Below the pieces are notes generated by a model that searched no databases, was not told the origin of the DNA, and was given only the letters and a program-made list of their open reading frames with translations. From Lutibacter citreus (GTDB taxonomy: Bacteria; Bacteroidota; Bacteroidia; Flavobacteriales; Flavobacteriaceae): a stretch of DNA of 64,000 nucleotides. The stretch lies in NCBI RefSeq assembly GCF_003260195.1, contig NZ_QEIH01000008.1, positions 62,001 to 126,000 of the forward strand, in the 5' to 3' direction. Shown piece after piece: positions 9,598-19,100 of this stretch. The stretch's first letter is position 1, and each line of letters begins with the position of its first letter. A program made the position numbers and the translations under genes.

Positions 9598-10725
9598 ATG
9601 GATAGAAGAAATTTTATAACTTTATCATTATTGGCAAGCGCTGGAGCTATGTTATATACAGGATGTTCAAATATTACTGATAAATCCATTCCTCCGTACT
9701 TAACAGATTACAAAGATTTATATAGCCAAAACCCACGAAAGGCAGCCACTGAGTGGTTTAAAGATGCTCGCTACGGAATGTTTATTCATTATGGGTTATA
9801 TTCTCTTTTAGGAAGACACGAGTGGGTTATGCGCAATGAAAAAATTCATGTAGCTGAATATGCTAAACTAAAAGATAAATTCACTGCCGAAAAATTTGAT
9901 GCAGATTTCATTACAGATCTTGCACTAGAAGCAGGTATGAAATACATAAATTTAACCACGCGTCATCATGATAGTTTTTGTCTGTGGGATACAAAATTTA
10001 CAGATTTCAATAGCATGAATTCTCCTGCAAAAAGAGATTTAGTTGCCGAACTTTCTGAACAATGCAATAAGAAAGGTATTGCACTCTTCTTGTATTATTC
10101 ACATGGACGAGATTGGCGTCACCCTCATGCACCAAATAACGATAAATGGAAAGGAGCTGCTCGCCCTGATTATGAGACTAAAGAACCTTTTTATAAATAT
10201 GGAGAAGAACACGACTTAAATATTTATCTAGATTTTATGTCGAACCAAGTGAATGAATTGCTCGAAAATTATGAAAACATAGCGGGGATTTGGTTGGATG
10301 GTTTTGCAACGCCGGCATCAGGAGATCGGTCACTTTTTAAGTGTCAGGAGTTATATGATTTAATTCATAGTAAACAACCACAAGTATTAGTTTCTTATAA
10401 ACAAGGAATGTTAGGTACTGAAGATTTTCTTGCTCCTGAACACAAATATAAAAAAGGACAAAAAATAGAAAAACCTTTAGAAATTTGTGACCATCTGCAG
10501 CGAAAAGGTTGGGGATATCTTTCTTCAGAAGATGGCAATCACAAATCCAAAGAAGAGGTAATTGAGATGCTTAAAAAAGCGAATGAATATCCAGCTAATT
10601 TATTATTAAACACAGGGCCTCTTCCAAGCGGAGAAATGCATCCTGAAGATGTAAAAGTTTTGCGTGAAGTTGGAAAAGAAATAAATTCAAAAGGTTGGGA
10701 ATCTCTTTTAAAAGAAAGTCTATAG
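9598..10725 (+). CDS. Alpha-L-fucosidase (GH29), probable lipoprotein
   Basis: This 375-residue protein consists of little more than the GH29 catalytic barrel. The N-terminus MDRRNFITLSLLASAGAMLYTGC combines an RR-containing n-region with a lipobox-like Cys23, so Tat or Sec export followed by lipidation is possible. GH29 signatures are RYGMFIHYGLYSLLGRHEW, TTRHHDSFCLWDT (the His-His pair contacts fucose) and GIWLDG, where Asp234 is the expected nucleophile. It hydrolyses terminal alpha-L-fucosyl links by retention. It lacks the C-terminal beta-sandwich common in longer GH29 proteins. A second GH29 gene follows 37 bases later, which suggests two different fucosyl linkages in the substrate. Confidence 0.92.
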   Translation: MDRRNFITLSLLASAGAMLYTGCSNITDKSIPPYLTDYKDLYSQNPRKAATEWFKDARYGMFIHYGLYSLLGRHEWVMRNEKIHVAEYAKLKDKFTAEKFDADFITDLALEAGMKYINLTTRHHDSFCLWDTKFTDFNSMNSPAKRDLVAELSEQCNKKGIALFLYYSHGRDWRHPHAPNNDKWKGAARPDYETKEPFYKYGEEHDLNIYLDFMSNQVNELLENYENIAGIWLDGFATPASGDRSLFKCQELYDLIHSKQPQVLVSYKQGMLGTEDFLAPEHKYKKGQKIEKPLEICDHLQRKGWGYLSSEDGNHKSKEEVIEMLKKANEYPANLLLNTGPLPSGEMHPEDVKVLREVGKEINSKGWESLLKESL

Positions 10726-10762
10726 ATTTTTCTTGAAAAAAATTACTATAATTCAAAATACA

Positions 10763-12139
10763 ATGAACAAAACTATTATAATATCTATACTACTTTTTGC
10801 CTTTTTAACCTCAAATGCACAGCAAAAAAAGATATGGAATGAAACAAAAAAAGAGAAGACAGAGCGTTTAGCTTGGTGGACAAATGATCGTTTTGGAATG
10901 TTTGTACATTGGGGAACATATTCTTTAGCTGGAAGACATGAATGGGTTAAAAAACGAGAAAAAATCTCTGATGATGTATATCAAAAATACTTTGATAATT
11001 TTAATCCAGATTTATACAATCCACAAGAATGGGCCAAATTAGCAAAAGCAGCTGGAATGAAATATGCTGTTATTACCACAAAACATCATGAAGGTTTTAC
11101 TTTATTCGATTCTAAATACACAGAATATAAAGTTACAAATACACCTTATGGAAAAGATGCCCTTAAAGAATGGGTTGATGCATTTAGAGCAGAAGGACTT
11201 AAAATAGGGTTTTATTATTCAATTATTGATTGGCATCATCCACAATATACTATTGATAGAGTACATCCATTAGCTCCAAATACAGACAAAGAATATAAAG
11301 AATTAAATAAAAATCGTGATATGACTATTTATCGCGAATATTTAAGAAATCAAGTAACTGAAATTTTAACTAATTACGGTAAAGTTGATATGCTTTGGTT
11401 GGATTATTCAATATCAGGTAAGCATGGTAAAGGAAGAGAAGATTGGGGCTCTGTTGAACTTATGAAACTAATCCGAAAACTACAACCAGAAATTATTGTT
11501 AATGATCGTTTAGATTTAAAAGAATATGCGGGAGGATGGGATTTTACAACACCAGAACAGTTTAAAGTAAATGAGTGGCCTACCTACAACGGAGAAAAAA
11601 TACCATGGGAAACTTGTCAAACTTTTAGTGGATCTTGGGGCTATTATAGAGATGAATTAACTTGGAAAGATAATAAGCAATTATTAGTATTATTAATAGA
11701 GTCTGTAAGTAAAGGAGGTAATGTTTTACTAAATGTTGGTCCAACCGGAAGAGGTGAAATTGATTATCGAGCAGAAAGTGCTTTATTACAAATGGGAGAT
11801 TGGATGAAATACAATGGAAAATCAATTTATGGTTGCACCCAAGCTCCAGAGGAATTTGAAGTTCCTGATAATTCATTATTAACGTATAACTCAAAAACAA
11901 ATAGACTTTATATTCATTTACTGGATTATCCATTACAAAATTTTACACTTAAAGGCATGAAAGGTAAAATAAAATATGCCCAGTTTTTACATGATATGTC
12001 TGAAATACAAATTGCTACACGGCATGGAGCTTGGGGAAAAGAAGAGTTAGCTGAACAGGATGTTAATCTAAGGCTTCCAGTAGTTAAACCAAATATTGAA
12101 ATTCCTGTTATTGAGATAATATTAAATGAAAAAAATTGA
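10763..12139 (+). CDS. Alpha-L-fucosidase (GH29), secreted
   Basis: I chose the ATG at 10763 over an in-frame TTG at 10733 because it gives a standard signal peptide (MNKTIIISILLFAFLTSNAQ) and a 458-residue protein. GH29 signatures are RFGMFVHWGTYSLAGRHEW, TTKHHEGFTLFDS and MLWLDYS with nucleophile Asp214. A C-terminal beta-sandwich-like region (about residues 360-455) is present, which the shorter neighbouring fucosidase lacks. The two fucosidases share the fold but differ in length and active-site surroundings, so they are not a recent duplication. The product is free L-fucose; no fucose catabolic genes are visible in the window. Confidence 0.93.
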   Translation: MNKTIIISILLFAFLTSNAQQKKIWNETKKEKTERLAWWTNDRFGMFVHWGTYSLAGRHEWVKKREKISDDVYQKYFDNFNPDLYNPQEWAKLAKAAGMKYAVITTKHHEGFTLFDSKYTEYKVTNTPYGKDALKEWVDAFRAEGLKIGFYYSIIDWHHPQYTIDRVHPLAPNTDKEYKELNKNRDMTIYREYLRNQVTEILTNYGKVDMLWLDYSISGKHGKGREDWGSVELMKLIRKLQPEIIVNDRLDLKEYAGGWDFTTPEQFKVNEWPTYNGEKIPWETCQTFSGSWGYYRDELTWKDNKQLLVLLIESVSKGGNVLLNVGPTGRGEIDYRAESALLQMGDWMKYNGKSIYGCTQAPEEFEVPDNSLLTYNSKTNRLYIHLLDYPLQNFTLKGMKGKIKYAQFLHDMSEIQIATRHGAWGKEELAEQDVNLRLPVVKPNIEIPVIEIILNEKN

Positions 12140-12183
12140 GTATCACCTTTAAACAAAAGTTTATATAAATAAAATTTAATATA

Positions 12184-13758
12184 ATGAGAAAAATCACTCA
12201 ACAACTAATTGTTTTATTATCTTTTTCTTTTCTTATTAGCAGCTGTTCATTACAAAAAGAAGCGGAAGTAAAAGAACAAGAAAATCCAAATATTATTTAT
12301 ATTCTAGCTGATGATTTAGGTTATGGTGATATAAAAAGTTTTAATCCAAATGGAAAAATACCTACACCAAACATAGATAATATGGCTGCCAATGGAGTTA
12401 TGTTTACCGATGCACATACTTCATCTGCTGTTTGTACACCAACTAGATATGGAATTTTAACTGGGCGTTATAATTGGCGTAGTAGTTTAAAAAGCGGAGT
12501 ACTTGGCGGTTATTCAAAATCGTTAATTACACCAAATCGTACTACAGTTGCAGATATATTAAAAACACAAGGGTATACCACAGCTTTTATTGGAAAATGG
12601 CATTTGGGTTGGGATTGGTCTTTTGAAGAAGGTGAAAATACAGATATAAACAAACTACATGTAATACAAAAAGTAAATTATAAAATACCAGTTAAAAACG
12701 GACCATCTACACATGGTTTCGATTATTCATTTGGTTTTTGTGGTTCTTTAGATATGCCTCCTTATGTGTTTGTAGAAAATGATTTTCCAACCATGGAACC
12801 AAAAAAAAATACTGTAAATAATGATTCAAAAGGTTTTTGGAGAAAAGGTCCAACTTCAGAAGATTTTGTTCACGAAACAGTACTACAAGATTTAACAGAT
12901 AAAGCTATAAATTATATTGAAGAAAAATCGAAAGGAGATAAACCTTTCTTTCTTTATTTTCCTTTACCAGCTCCACACACGCCTATTTTACCTTCAAAAG
13001 AATTTTTAGGAAAAAGTAATACCAATGAGTATGGCGATTTTGTAATGCAAGTAGATGATGTTGTGGGGCAAATTAGAGAAACACTTAAAAATCAAGGTGT
13101 TTCAGAAAATACGCTCTTGGTATTTACCAGTGATAATGGATGTTCTCCTAAAGCTAATTTTGAAGAACTTGCAAAAGTAAAACACAATCCTAGCTATGTT
13201 TTTAGAGGTATGAAAGCTGATATTTATGAAGGCGGGCATCATGTTCCATTAATTGTTGAGTGGCCTAAAAAAGTGTTGAAAAATTTTAGCTCTAGTAAAA
13301 CAATTTGTACAACTGATTTTTTTGCAACTTGTGCAGATGTTACAGGATACCAAATTAAAGAAACCGAAGCAGAAGATAGTTATAGTATGTTACCTTTAAT
13401 AATGAATGAAAACTCTAATGATATTAGGGAATACACGGTTCACCATTCTATTAATGGTTCTTTTGCAATTAGACACGGAGATTGGAAATTGTGCATAACT
13501 CAGGGTTCTGGAGGATGGAGCTACCCAAAACCTCAAGAGATAAAAAAGAAAAATTTAGATTTACCTACAATGCAATTATTCAATTTAAAAGTAGACATTG
13601 AAGAAACAACAAATTTAATTAGTCAAAATCCAGATAAAGCAGTTGAATTAAAAGCAGCGCTTAAAATAATAATTCTAGATGGAAGAAGTACAAAAGGAGT
13701 TATTCAAACAAATGAAGATATGGAAAATTGGAAGCAAATAGAATCAATAGTTAATTAA
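12184..13758 (+). CDS. Sulfatase (S1 family, formylglycine type), lipoprotein
   Basis: A 524-residue arylsulfatase-like protein with lipobox FLISSC (Cys21). The metal site is PNIIYILADDLGYGD and the maturation motif is CTPTR at Cys84, followed by GILTGRYNWRSSLKSG and GKWHLGWDW, as in the arylsulfatase A-type branch. The second metal site is FTSDNGCSPK. It is the last gene of the sulfated-glycan cluster: a strong hairpin terminator lies about 55 bases after its stop, and the next gene is on the opposite strand. All three sulfatases of the cluster carry the Cys form of the motif and therefore depend on a maturation enzyme that is not evident in this window. Confidence 0.94.
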   Translation: MRKITQQLIVLLSFSFLISSCSLQKEAEVKEQENPNIIYILADDLGYGDIKSFNPNGKIPTPNIDNMAANGVMFTDAHTSSAVCTPTRYGILTGRYNWRSSLKSGVLGGYSKSLITPNRTTVADILKTQGYTTAFIGKWHLGWDWSFEEGENTDINKLHVIQKVNYKIPVKNGPSTHGFDYSFGFCGSLDMPPYVFVENDFPTMEPKKNTVNNDSKGFWRKGPTSEDFVHETVLQDLTDKAINYIEEKSKGDKPFFLYFPLPAPHTPILPSKEFLGKSNTNEYGDFVMQVDDVVGQIRETLKNQGVSENTLLVFTSDNGCSPKANFEELAKVKHNPSYVFRGMKADIYEGGHHVPLIVEWPKKVLKNFSSSKTICTTDFFATCADVTGYQIKETEAEDSYSMLPLIMNENSNDIREYTVHHSINGSFAIRHGDWKLCITQGSGGWSYPKPQEIKKKNLDLPTMQLFNLKVDIEETTNLISQNPDKAVELKAALKIIILDGRSTKGVIQTNEDMENWKQIESIVN

Positions 13759-13794
13759 CATTAATGTATACTTTAGTGAAAAAGGATATTTATA

Positions 13795-13842
13795 CATTGC
13801 CTATAAAAGTAAATCCTACTAGAAATAGTAGGATTTTTTTAT
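13795..13842 (+). repeat. Degenerate copy of tRNA-Val 3' end plus terminator
   Basis: Forty-five of 48 bases here match 30341-30388, which is the 3' acceptor strand and CCA of the tRNA-Val gene plus its downstream terminator. The three mismatches all fall within bases 13802-13805, the part corresponding to the acceptor end and CCA. No other part of a tRNA is present upstream, so this is not a functional tRNA gene. A displaced attachment-site-like copy left by integration is one explanation; a reused terminator is another. Confidence 0.6.
13811..13841 (+). terminator. Rho-independent terminator after the sulfated-glycan cluster
   Basis: A perfect 9-bp stem (AATCCTACT / AGTAGGATT) with loop AGAAAT is followed by a run of seven T. 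It ends the + strand transcript of the third sulfatase, and being nearly symmetric it may also serve the convergent gene from the right. Confidence 0.85.
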
Positions 13843-13950
13843 ATTTAAGAGTTAGTTAAAGGTTTTACTTAAATAGTAGTTTTAAAATATGCTTAATAAT
13901 ATTTAGTTTTCTCAATAATAATGTACTTATAAACTAAAACTATTTAATTT

Positions 13951-16869
13951 TTAAGGTTTAATAATTGCTTCGTAAATTAAATTATGAATAATAGTCCTTA
14001 TGTCTTTTTCACCAAGTTTGTTGTTACTCATTGTAGGATAAACTCTATTAGAAAGGAAAACATACAATAAACCATTATCAGGATCAACCCAAGTATATGT
14101 TCCGGTGAAGCCACTATGTCCAAAACTATTTGCAGAAGCATATTTACTACTTGCTTTAATTTCTGGATCTAAACTAGGCTTATCAAACCCAAGACCTCTT
14201 CTAATGCTATCTTTTGAAAAATATCTGTGGTTAAATTTATCTATAGTTTTTGCTTTAAAATATTTTTTCCCACCATAAAATCCTTTTTGAAGGTACATCT
14301 GCATAATTTTGGCAACATCATTTGAATTTGAAAACAACCCAGCATTTCCACTAACTCCATTCATCATAGCAGCTCCCATATCATGAACATTCCCTTGTAA
14401 TGTTTGGTGTCTAAAATAGTCATCTATTTCAGTGGGAGCAATACGGGTTTTTGAAAATTTTTCTAAAGGATTATAAGTCAGTGTTTCGGCTCCTAATGGT
14501 TTGTAAAAGTTTTCATTATTTAAGTAATCCATTTCCTTATTATAAGTGTCTTTTATGTATTTTTTAAATAAGTAAAAAAGTAAACCACTGTATTTATAAC
14601 CATTTTCTAAACGTTGAGGAGCTTCTGCTATTTTTTTATAAATAGAATCTGTATAGGAATTTGTTAAGAATAAATTTTCTGCAACTTTTATAGAAAATTT
14701 TTCATCTTTTGTATTACTATAATATTTTTTTAATGGTTGTGTTTTAATGCTGTCAATTGTTTCTAAATAATAAGGAATCCAAGGTTTTATTTTAGCTACA
14801 TGAGATAAGGCTTCTTTCATAGTAATTGTATCCTTATTTGAACCTTTTAAATATGGTAATAATTCGCCAAGTGTTGAATTTAAATTAAATAAACCAAGTT
14901 CCTCACTTTTCATTATTATTGGTAACCCACCTAATATTTTTGTTACTGAGGCTAAATCATATAAATCGGTTAATTTTACTTTTTGCTTTTTATTATAGGT
15001 TTGATAACCAAAACTTTTATGATAAACAACTTTTCCGTAACGAGCCACTAAAACTTGTCCGCCAGGAGCCATTAAAGAATCAACAACCATTGTAGTCATC
15101 GAATCTATTTTTTGAAGTAATTTAGAGCTCATATCAACTTCCTCAGGAATTGAATAAGAAAGTCTCAATAAATTTGAAGTTGTTAATCCTGTTCCTTCAG
15201 GAAATGTATTTTTAATTGAAACAGGTAACTTTCCCTTAGCTTCAATTGCTCCAAAAATCATTTGAGCCGAAATTTCTTGAGAAACATCACTGTTTTGATA
15301 GGAAACAATAACAGCATTTATGTTTTTAAAATTTGAAATATCTAAAAGTGAATAAGGGCTTGCAAAAACATCTAATATTACCTTATTGTTTTTTGAAATT
15401 TCTTGAAGCCAAGAAAGTTCTTTCGGAGTCATTTTAAAACTTTTCCAAGGAGTTTCGTTAGATTTATGATAACCTACAATAACGGTGTTGTATTTTTCTA
15501 ATTGTTGAAGTAACTCTGTAATGTTATCAGCTAAAACAATATCAATTTTTGTGTATTTTTTCAGCGTATTTGTAAAGTTAAAATTATCTGAATCACCTAA
15601 TTTAACATACGCAATTTTAGAATTGGAGAGGTCTTTAATAGGGAGTGTTTCATCATTGTTTTTAACAAGAGTAATGGCTTCTTTTATTAAAGATCTGTAT
15701 AATAATTTATCTTTTGAGGTAATAATATCTTCTTGAATATTAGTTTCTTTAATAGGAGTGAAGTTATTTAAACCAGCCCAATATTTTGCTTTCAATATTT
15801 TCCTAACAGATTCATTTAATCGTTCTTCTGTGAAAATATTATTTTTAAGTGCTGTTTTTAATTTTTTTACTGCAGCTTTAACATCTTCAGGAATAAGCAA
15901 CATGTCATTACCTGCAATAAATGCAGCTAAATCAATATCACCAGGTTTTGCGTAATTTGCAGCACCTTTCATATTTAAAGCATCAGTAAAAATTAACCCT
16001 TTAAAATTCATTTTCTTTTTTAAAAGTTCTGTTACTACTTTGTATGAAATTGAAGTTGGAACTCCTTTTTTTGGTTCTAAAGAAGGTACATTTAAGTGCG
16101 CAATCATTACACTTGCCAAATCTGTTTTAAAAAGTTTTTTATAAGGGAATAATTCAATAGAGTCTAAACGTTCTAAACTAAAATCTAAAAAAGGAAGTGT
16201 TTTATGTGAATCTGTTGAAGTATCTCCGTGCCCTGGAAAGTGTTTTGCATTTGCTAAAACACCTGCTCTCTGCATCCCTTTTATAAAAGAAATAGCTTTT
16301 TCGGTTACATTGTATTTGTTTTCACCAAAAGATCTATTGCCAATAATTGGATTTTTTGGGTTTATATTAATATCAACAACAGGTGCAAAATTAATATGAA
16401 TACCAACTCTTTTACAATGTTTACCTAATTGTTCTCCAAATTGTTCAATTAATTTATTGTTTTGAACGGCACCTAATGTCATATTCCAAGGATAGCGAAA
16501 TGAGTTTTTTAATCGCATATTCAATCCCCATTCACCGTCAAAACCAATTAATAAAGGAATTTTCGATTTATTTTGATAGGTATTTGTAAGGTTAACTTGT
16601 TTTTTTGGTGTTCCTTGCATGAAAATTAAACCGCCTATATGATATTTTTTTATCATTTTTTTTATAAAAGCGGTATGTTTTTTATCCTTATTTGAATAAG
16701 CTTGAATCATAAATAACTGACCAATTTTTTGGTCTATATTTAATTGACTCATAATACTATCAACCCATTGGTTTTGATTTTTAAAATCTACAGTACTTAA
16801 TGGCTCTTGCTGCTGTGCATTGCTTGTGGTTAAAAATAAAAGGAAACCTACAAAAAGTATTTTTTTCAT
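13951..16869 (-). CDS. NagZ-type GH3 beta-N-acetylglucosaminidase fused to a serine hydrolase
   Basis: The protein has 972 residues from the preferred ATG at 16869 (signal peptide MKKILFVGFLLFLTTSNAQ). An in-frame ATG at 16890 overlaps the upstream gene's stop and cannot be excluded. Residues about 35-370 are a GH3 barrel of the NagZ type, with the hallmark KHFPGHGDTS (209-218) and nucleophile Asp296 in FTDALNMKG. A GH3 C-domain-like part follows. From about residue 585 a class C beta-lactamase/penicillin-binding-like domain carries SVTK (Ser641, Lys644), YSG where YxN is usual, and GHSGFTG near the end. Known NagZ removes GlcNAc from muropeptides; the serine hydrolase half may act on peptides or acyl esters. 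It is the last gene of the - strand peptidoglycan operon, behind the dipeptide epimerase. Confidence 0.9.
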   Translation of the reverse strand: MKKILFVGFLLFLTTSNAQQQEPLSTVDFKNQNQWVDSIMSQLNIDQKIGQLFMIQAYSNKDKKHTAFIKKMIKKYHIGGLIFMQGTPKKQVNLTNTYQNKSKIPLLIGFDGEWGLNMRLKNSFRYPWNMTLGAVQNNKLIEQFGEQLGKHCKRVGIHINFAPVVDININPKNPIIGNRSFGENKYNVTEKAISFIKGMQRAGVLANAKHFPGHGDTSTDSHKTLPFLDFSLERLDSIELFPYKKLFKTDLASVMIAHLNVPSLEPKKGVPTSISYKVVTELLKKKMNFKGLIFTDALNMKGAANYAKPGDIDLAAFIAGNDMLLIPEDVKAAVKKLKTALKNNIFTEERLNESVRKILKAKYWAGLNNFTPIKETNIQEDIITSKDKLLYRSLIKEAITLVKNNDETLPIKDLSNSKIAYVKLGDSDNFNFTNTLKKYTKIDIVLADNITELLQQLEKYNTVIVGYHKSNETPWKSFKMTPKELSWLQEISKNNKVILDVFASPYSLLDISNFKNINAVIVSYQNSDVSQEISAQMIFGAIEAKGKLPVSIKNTFPEGTGLTTSNLLRLSYSIPEEVDMSSKLLQKIDSMTTMVVDSLMAPGGQVLVARYGKVVYHKSFGYQTYNKKQKVKLTDLYDLASVTKILGGLPIIMKSEELGLFNLNSTLGELLPYLKGSNKDTITMKEALSHVAKIKPWIPYYLETIDSIKTQPLKKYYSNTKDEKFSIKVAENLFLTNSYTDSIYKKIAEAPQRLENGYKYSGLLFYLFKKYIKDTYNKEMDYLNNENFYKPLGAETLTYNPLEKFSKTRIAPTEIDDYFRHQTLQGNVHDMGAAMMNGVSGNAGLFSNSNDVAKIMQMYLQKGFYGGKKYFKAKTIDKFNHRYFSKDSIRRGLGFDKPSLDPEIKASSKYASANSFGHSGFTGTYTWVDPDNGLLYVFLSNRVYPTMSNNKLGEKDIRTIIHNLIYEAIIKP

Positions 16870-16882
16870 TATTAATAATATT

Positions 16883-17896
16883 TTAGTCATTTAAAAGTAC
16901 ACCTGTTCCGTTTAATTCTGAAAATATAGTATTTCCATTTTCTAATTTCACACCTGTTGCAATATCATTAGTTAATAATAATGCACCATCCATATCAACA
17001 TAATCTAATATTGGAGTTAAATGAGCAATTGCTGAAATTCCAACAGAAGATTCTGTCATGCAACCAACCATAGTTTTTAAACCTAACGATTTGGCTTTTT
17101 CAATCATTCTTTTAGCAGGAGTTAGTCCACCGCATTTCATCAGTTTTATATTTACACCATGAAAATGATTGTAACATTTTTCAATATCGCTTTCAATAAT
17201 ACAGCTTTCATCAGCAATAATTGGTAAATAAGAGTTTTCATAAACAATTTTTGAGCCTCTCCAGTTTTCGGCAGCTAAAGGCTGTTCAATAAATTCAACA
17301 CCTAGTTTTTTTAATTCTATAGAGTTTTTAACTGTTTCAGTAACGTCCCATCCACAATTTGCGTCAATTCTAAAAATTGAGTTAGAGTGTTTTCTTAACT
17401 CTGTAATTATTTGAATATCATTTTTAGTGCCTAATTTTATTTTATAAATTGGCCAAGGCATTTCTTTCATTTTAGAGACCATATTTTCTATGGTATCAAT
17501 TCCAATTGTGAAATTTGATTGAGGTAATTTTTTTAATTTAAGATTCCAATAATTGTAAAGTTTTACACCCTTTTTACGCGTGTATAAATCGGTATAAGCT
17601 TCATCTAGTGCACATAATAAAAACATGTTTTTGCTAAAAAAAGGGAATAGGTAAGTCCAAAAATCTTGTGGAGTTTTATCTAATTTAACTTCAATAATCT
17701 TACGTTTTTTAATTAGTTCTTGTTCAAATTGTTCAACAGTAGTGTTATAATATGGGTTTGCTGTAGCTTCTCCAAAACCTGATATATTATTTTCTTGAAG
17801 CTCAATTATAATTAATGGAATTTCAGTTCTAGTTCCTCTTGAAATTGTAAAAGGATGTTTTAATTTTAATTTGTATGTTCTTATTATGAGTTTCAT
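16883..17896 (-). CDS. Dipeptide epimerase (L-Ala-D/L-Glu epimerase), enolase superfamily
   Basis: This 337-residue protein carries the complete muconate-lactonizing-type active site: KIKLGT (KxK base), Asp in RIDANCGWD, Glu in FIEQPL, Asp in ADESC, and the distal Lys in NIKLMKCGG. The family converts L-Ala-D-Glu, released from murein peptides, to L-Ala-L-Glu, which ordinary peptidases can then use. It has no signal peptide and is cytoplasmic. It follows anmK after 139 bases that contain a small inverted repeat (CCATAT 17951-17956 / ATATGG 17965-17970), and its stop is within a few bases of the start of the NagZ fusion gene. The operon context with MurQ and AnmK strongly supports the murein-peptide assignment over other dipeptide specificities. 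Confidence 0.9.
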   Translation of the reverse strand: MKLIIRTYKLKLKHPFTISRGTRTEIPLIIIELQENNISGFGEATANPYYNTTVEQFEQELIKKRKIIEVKLDKTPQDFWTYLFPFFSKNMFLLCALDEAYTDLYTRKKGVKLYNYWNLKLKKLPQSNFTIGIDTIENMVSKMKEMPWPIYKIKLGTKNDIQIITELRKHSNSIFRIDANCGWDVTETVKNSIELKKLGVEFIEQPLAAENWRGSKIVYENSYLPIIADESCIIESDIEKCYNHFHGVNIKLMKCGGLTPAKRMIEKAKSLGLKTMVGCMTESSVGISAIAHLTPILDYVDMDGALLLTNDIATGVKLENGNTIFSELNGTGVLLND

Positions 17897-18035
17897 TTTA
17901 TAACAAAGCTTCTCTTAAAATTGATATAATATTTTGAAATCCGCAGAGTTCCATATTTAATTTTATATGGATAATTTACACTTGTAACTGCTATAATTGT
18001 TCTAGTAGATTTACAGTAATTTAAAACGTTTTATT

Positions 18036-19100
18036 TTAAATTTCAAAAATTACACCGCTACTATGATCTTTACTTGCACCAGTTACACTTTTTAAGCAAT
18101 TATTTTTGCCTTCATCTTTTAGAAAACCTAATAAAGCAAAAACCAACGCTTCTTTATAATTAATAATGGTGTTGTTTGGTATAATAAGTTTAGTTTTAGT
18201 GTATTCCTGAATTTTTTTAGTAAGGAATGTGTTATAGGCTCCACCACCAGCAACAAGTATAGTTTTAGATGCGTTTGAATCAATTTTTCTTGAAATTTGT
18301 ATTGCAATATGTTCAACAAAAGTTCTTAAAATATCTTTGGTGTTAAGGTTGTATTTGTCTATAATAGGGATAATTACTTCTAGAATAAATTCATAACCTA
18401 AAGATTTTGGTTTAGAATCATTATAAAACGGTAATGAATTTAATTCATTAAGTAAAGCTAAATTAACTTCACCTGTAGAAGCAATTGTTCCTTTATCATC
18501 ATAATCAAGATTTAAAGCAGCAACATAATGATTCAATACAATATTAGCAGGGCAAATATCAAATGCAATTCGTTGCTTATCTTTAGTTAAAGAAATATTA
18601 GAAAAACCACCTAGGTTTAAACAATAATCATATTCAGAAAAAAGAAGCATATCTCCTATTGGAACTAATGGAGCTCCTTGACCTCCAAGAGCAATATCTT
18701 GAATTCTAAAATCACAAATTGTTTTAATCCCCGTAATTGAAGTTATGTAAGGCCCGTTTCCAATTTGAAGGGTATAACTTTTAGCAGGGTTGTGATATAT
18801 AGTATGGCCGTGTGATGCTATATAATCTATGGTTGAAATGTTATTTTTAGCAATGAAATCTTTAATAATCTGGCCTAGGAAAATTCCATAGTCTGCATCA
18901 AGTTTTGTAAGTTCTTCTCCATTTAAGTGAAATCCTTTTTTTAATGTAAATTTCCATTCTTTACTGTATGGAACAGTTGTAGCATTAAGTATTTCAAAAG
19001 TATAATTTGAGTTGCTATTTATTTTAGCATAAACAATATCAATTCCATCTAATGAAGTTCCACTCATTACGCCAATTATATGCTTAGTTGTACTTTTCAT
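18036..19100 (-). CDS. anmK: Anhydro-N-acetylmuramic acid kinase
   Basis: This 354-residue protein begins with GVMSGTSLDGIDIVYA, the AnmK signature, followed by ASHGHTIYHNP and FDICPANI, which holds the catalytic Asp, and VAGGGAYN near the C-terminus. AnmK opens the 1,6-anhydro ring of anhydro-MurNAc and phosphorylates it to MurNAc-6-phosphate in the cytoplasm. Its start codon overlaps the stop of murQ by four bases (ATGA arrangement), so translation is probably coupled; MurQ uses its product. Length is normal for the family. Confidence 0.95.
   Translation of the reverse strand: MKSTTKHIIGVMSGTSLDGIDIVYAKINSNSNYTFEILNATTVPYSKEWKFTLKKGFHLNGEELTKLDADYGIFLGQIIKDFIAKNNISTIDYIASHGHTIYHNPAKSYTLQIGNGPYITSITGIKTICDFRIQDIALGGQGAPLVPIGDMLLFSEYDYCLNLGGFSNISLTKDKQRIAFDICPANIVLNHYVAALNLDYDDKGTIASTGEVNLALLNELNSLPFYNDSKPKSLGYEFILEVIIPIIDKYNLNTKDILRTFVEHIAIQISRKIDSNASKTILVAGGGAYNTFLTKKIQEYTKTKLIIPNNTIINYKEALVFALLGFLKDEGKNNCLKSVTGASKDHSSGVIFEI

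Noticed and set aside
10733..10762. Upstream TTG start for the second GH29 gene
   Set aside because: The in-frame ATG at 10763 gives a standard signal peptide at the N-terminus, while the TTG start would place ten extra residues before it.
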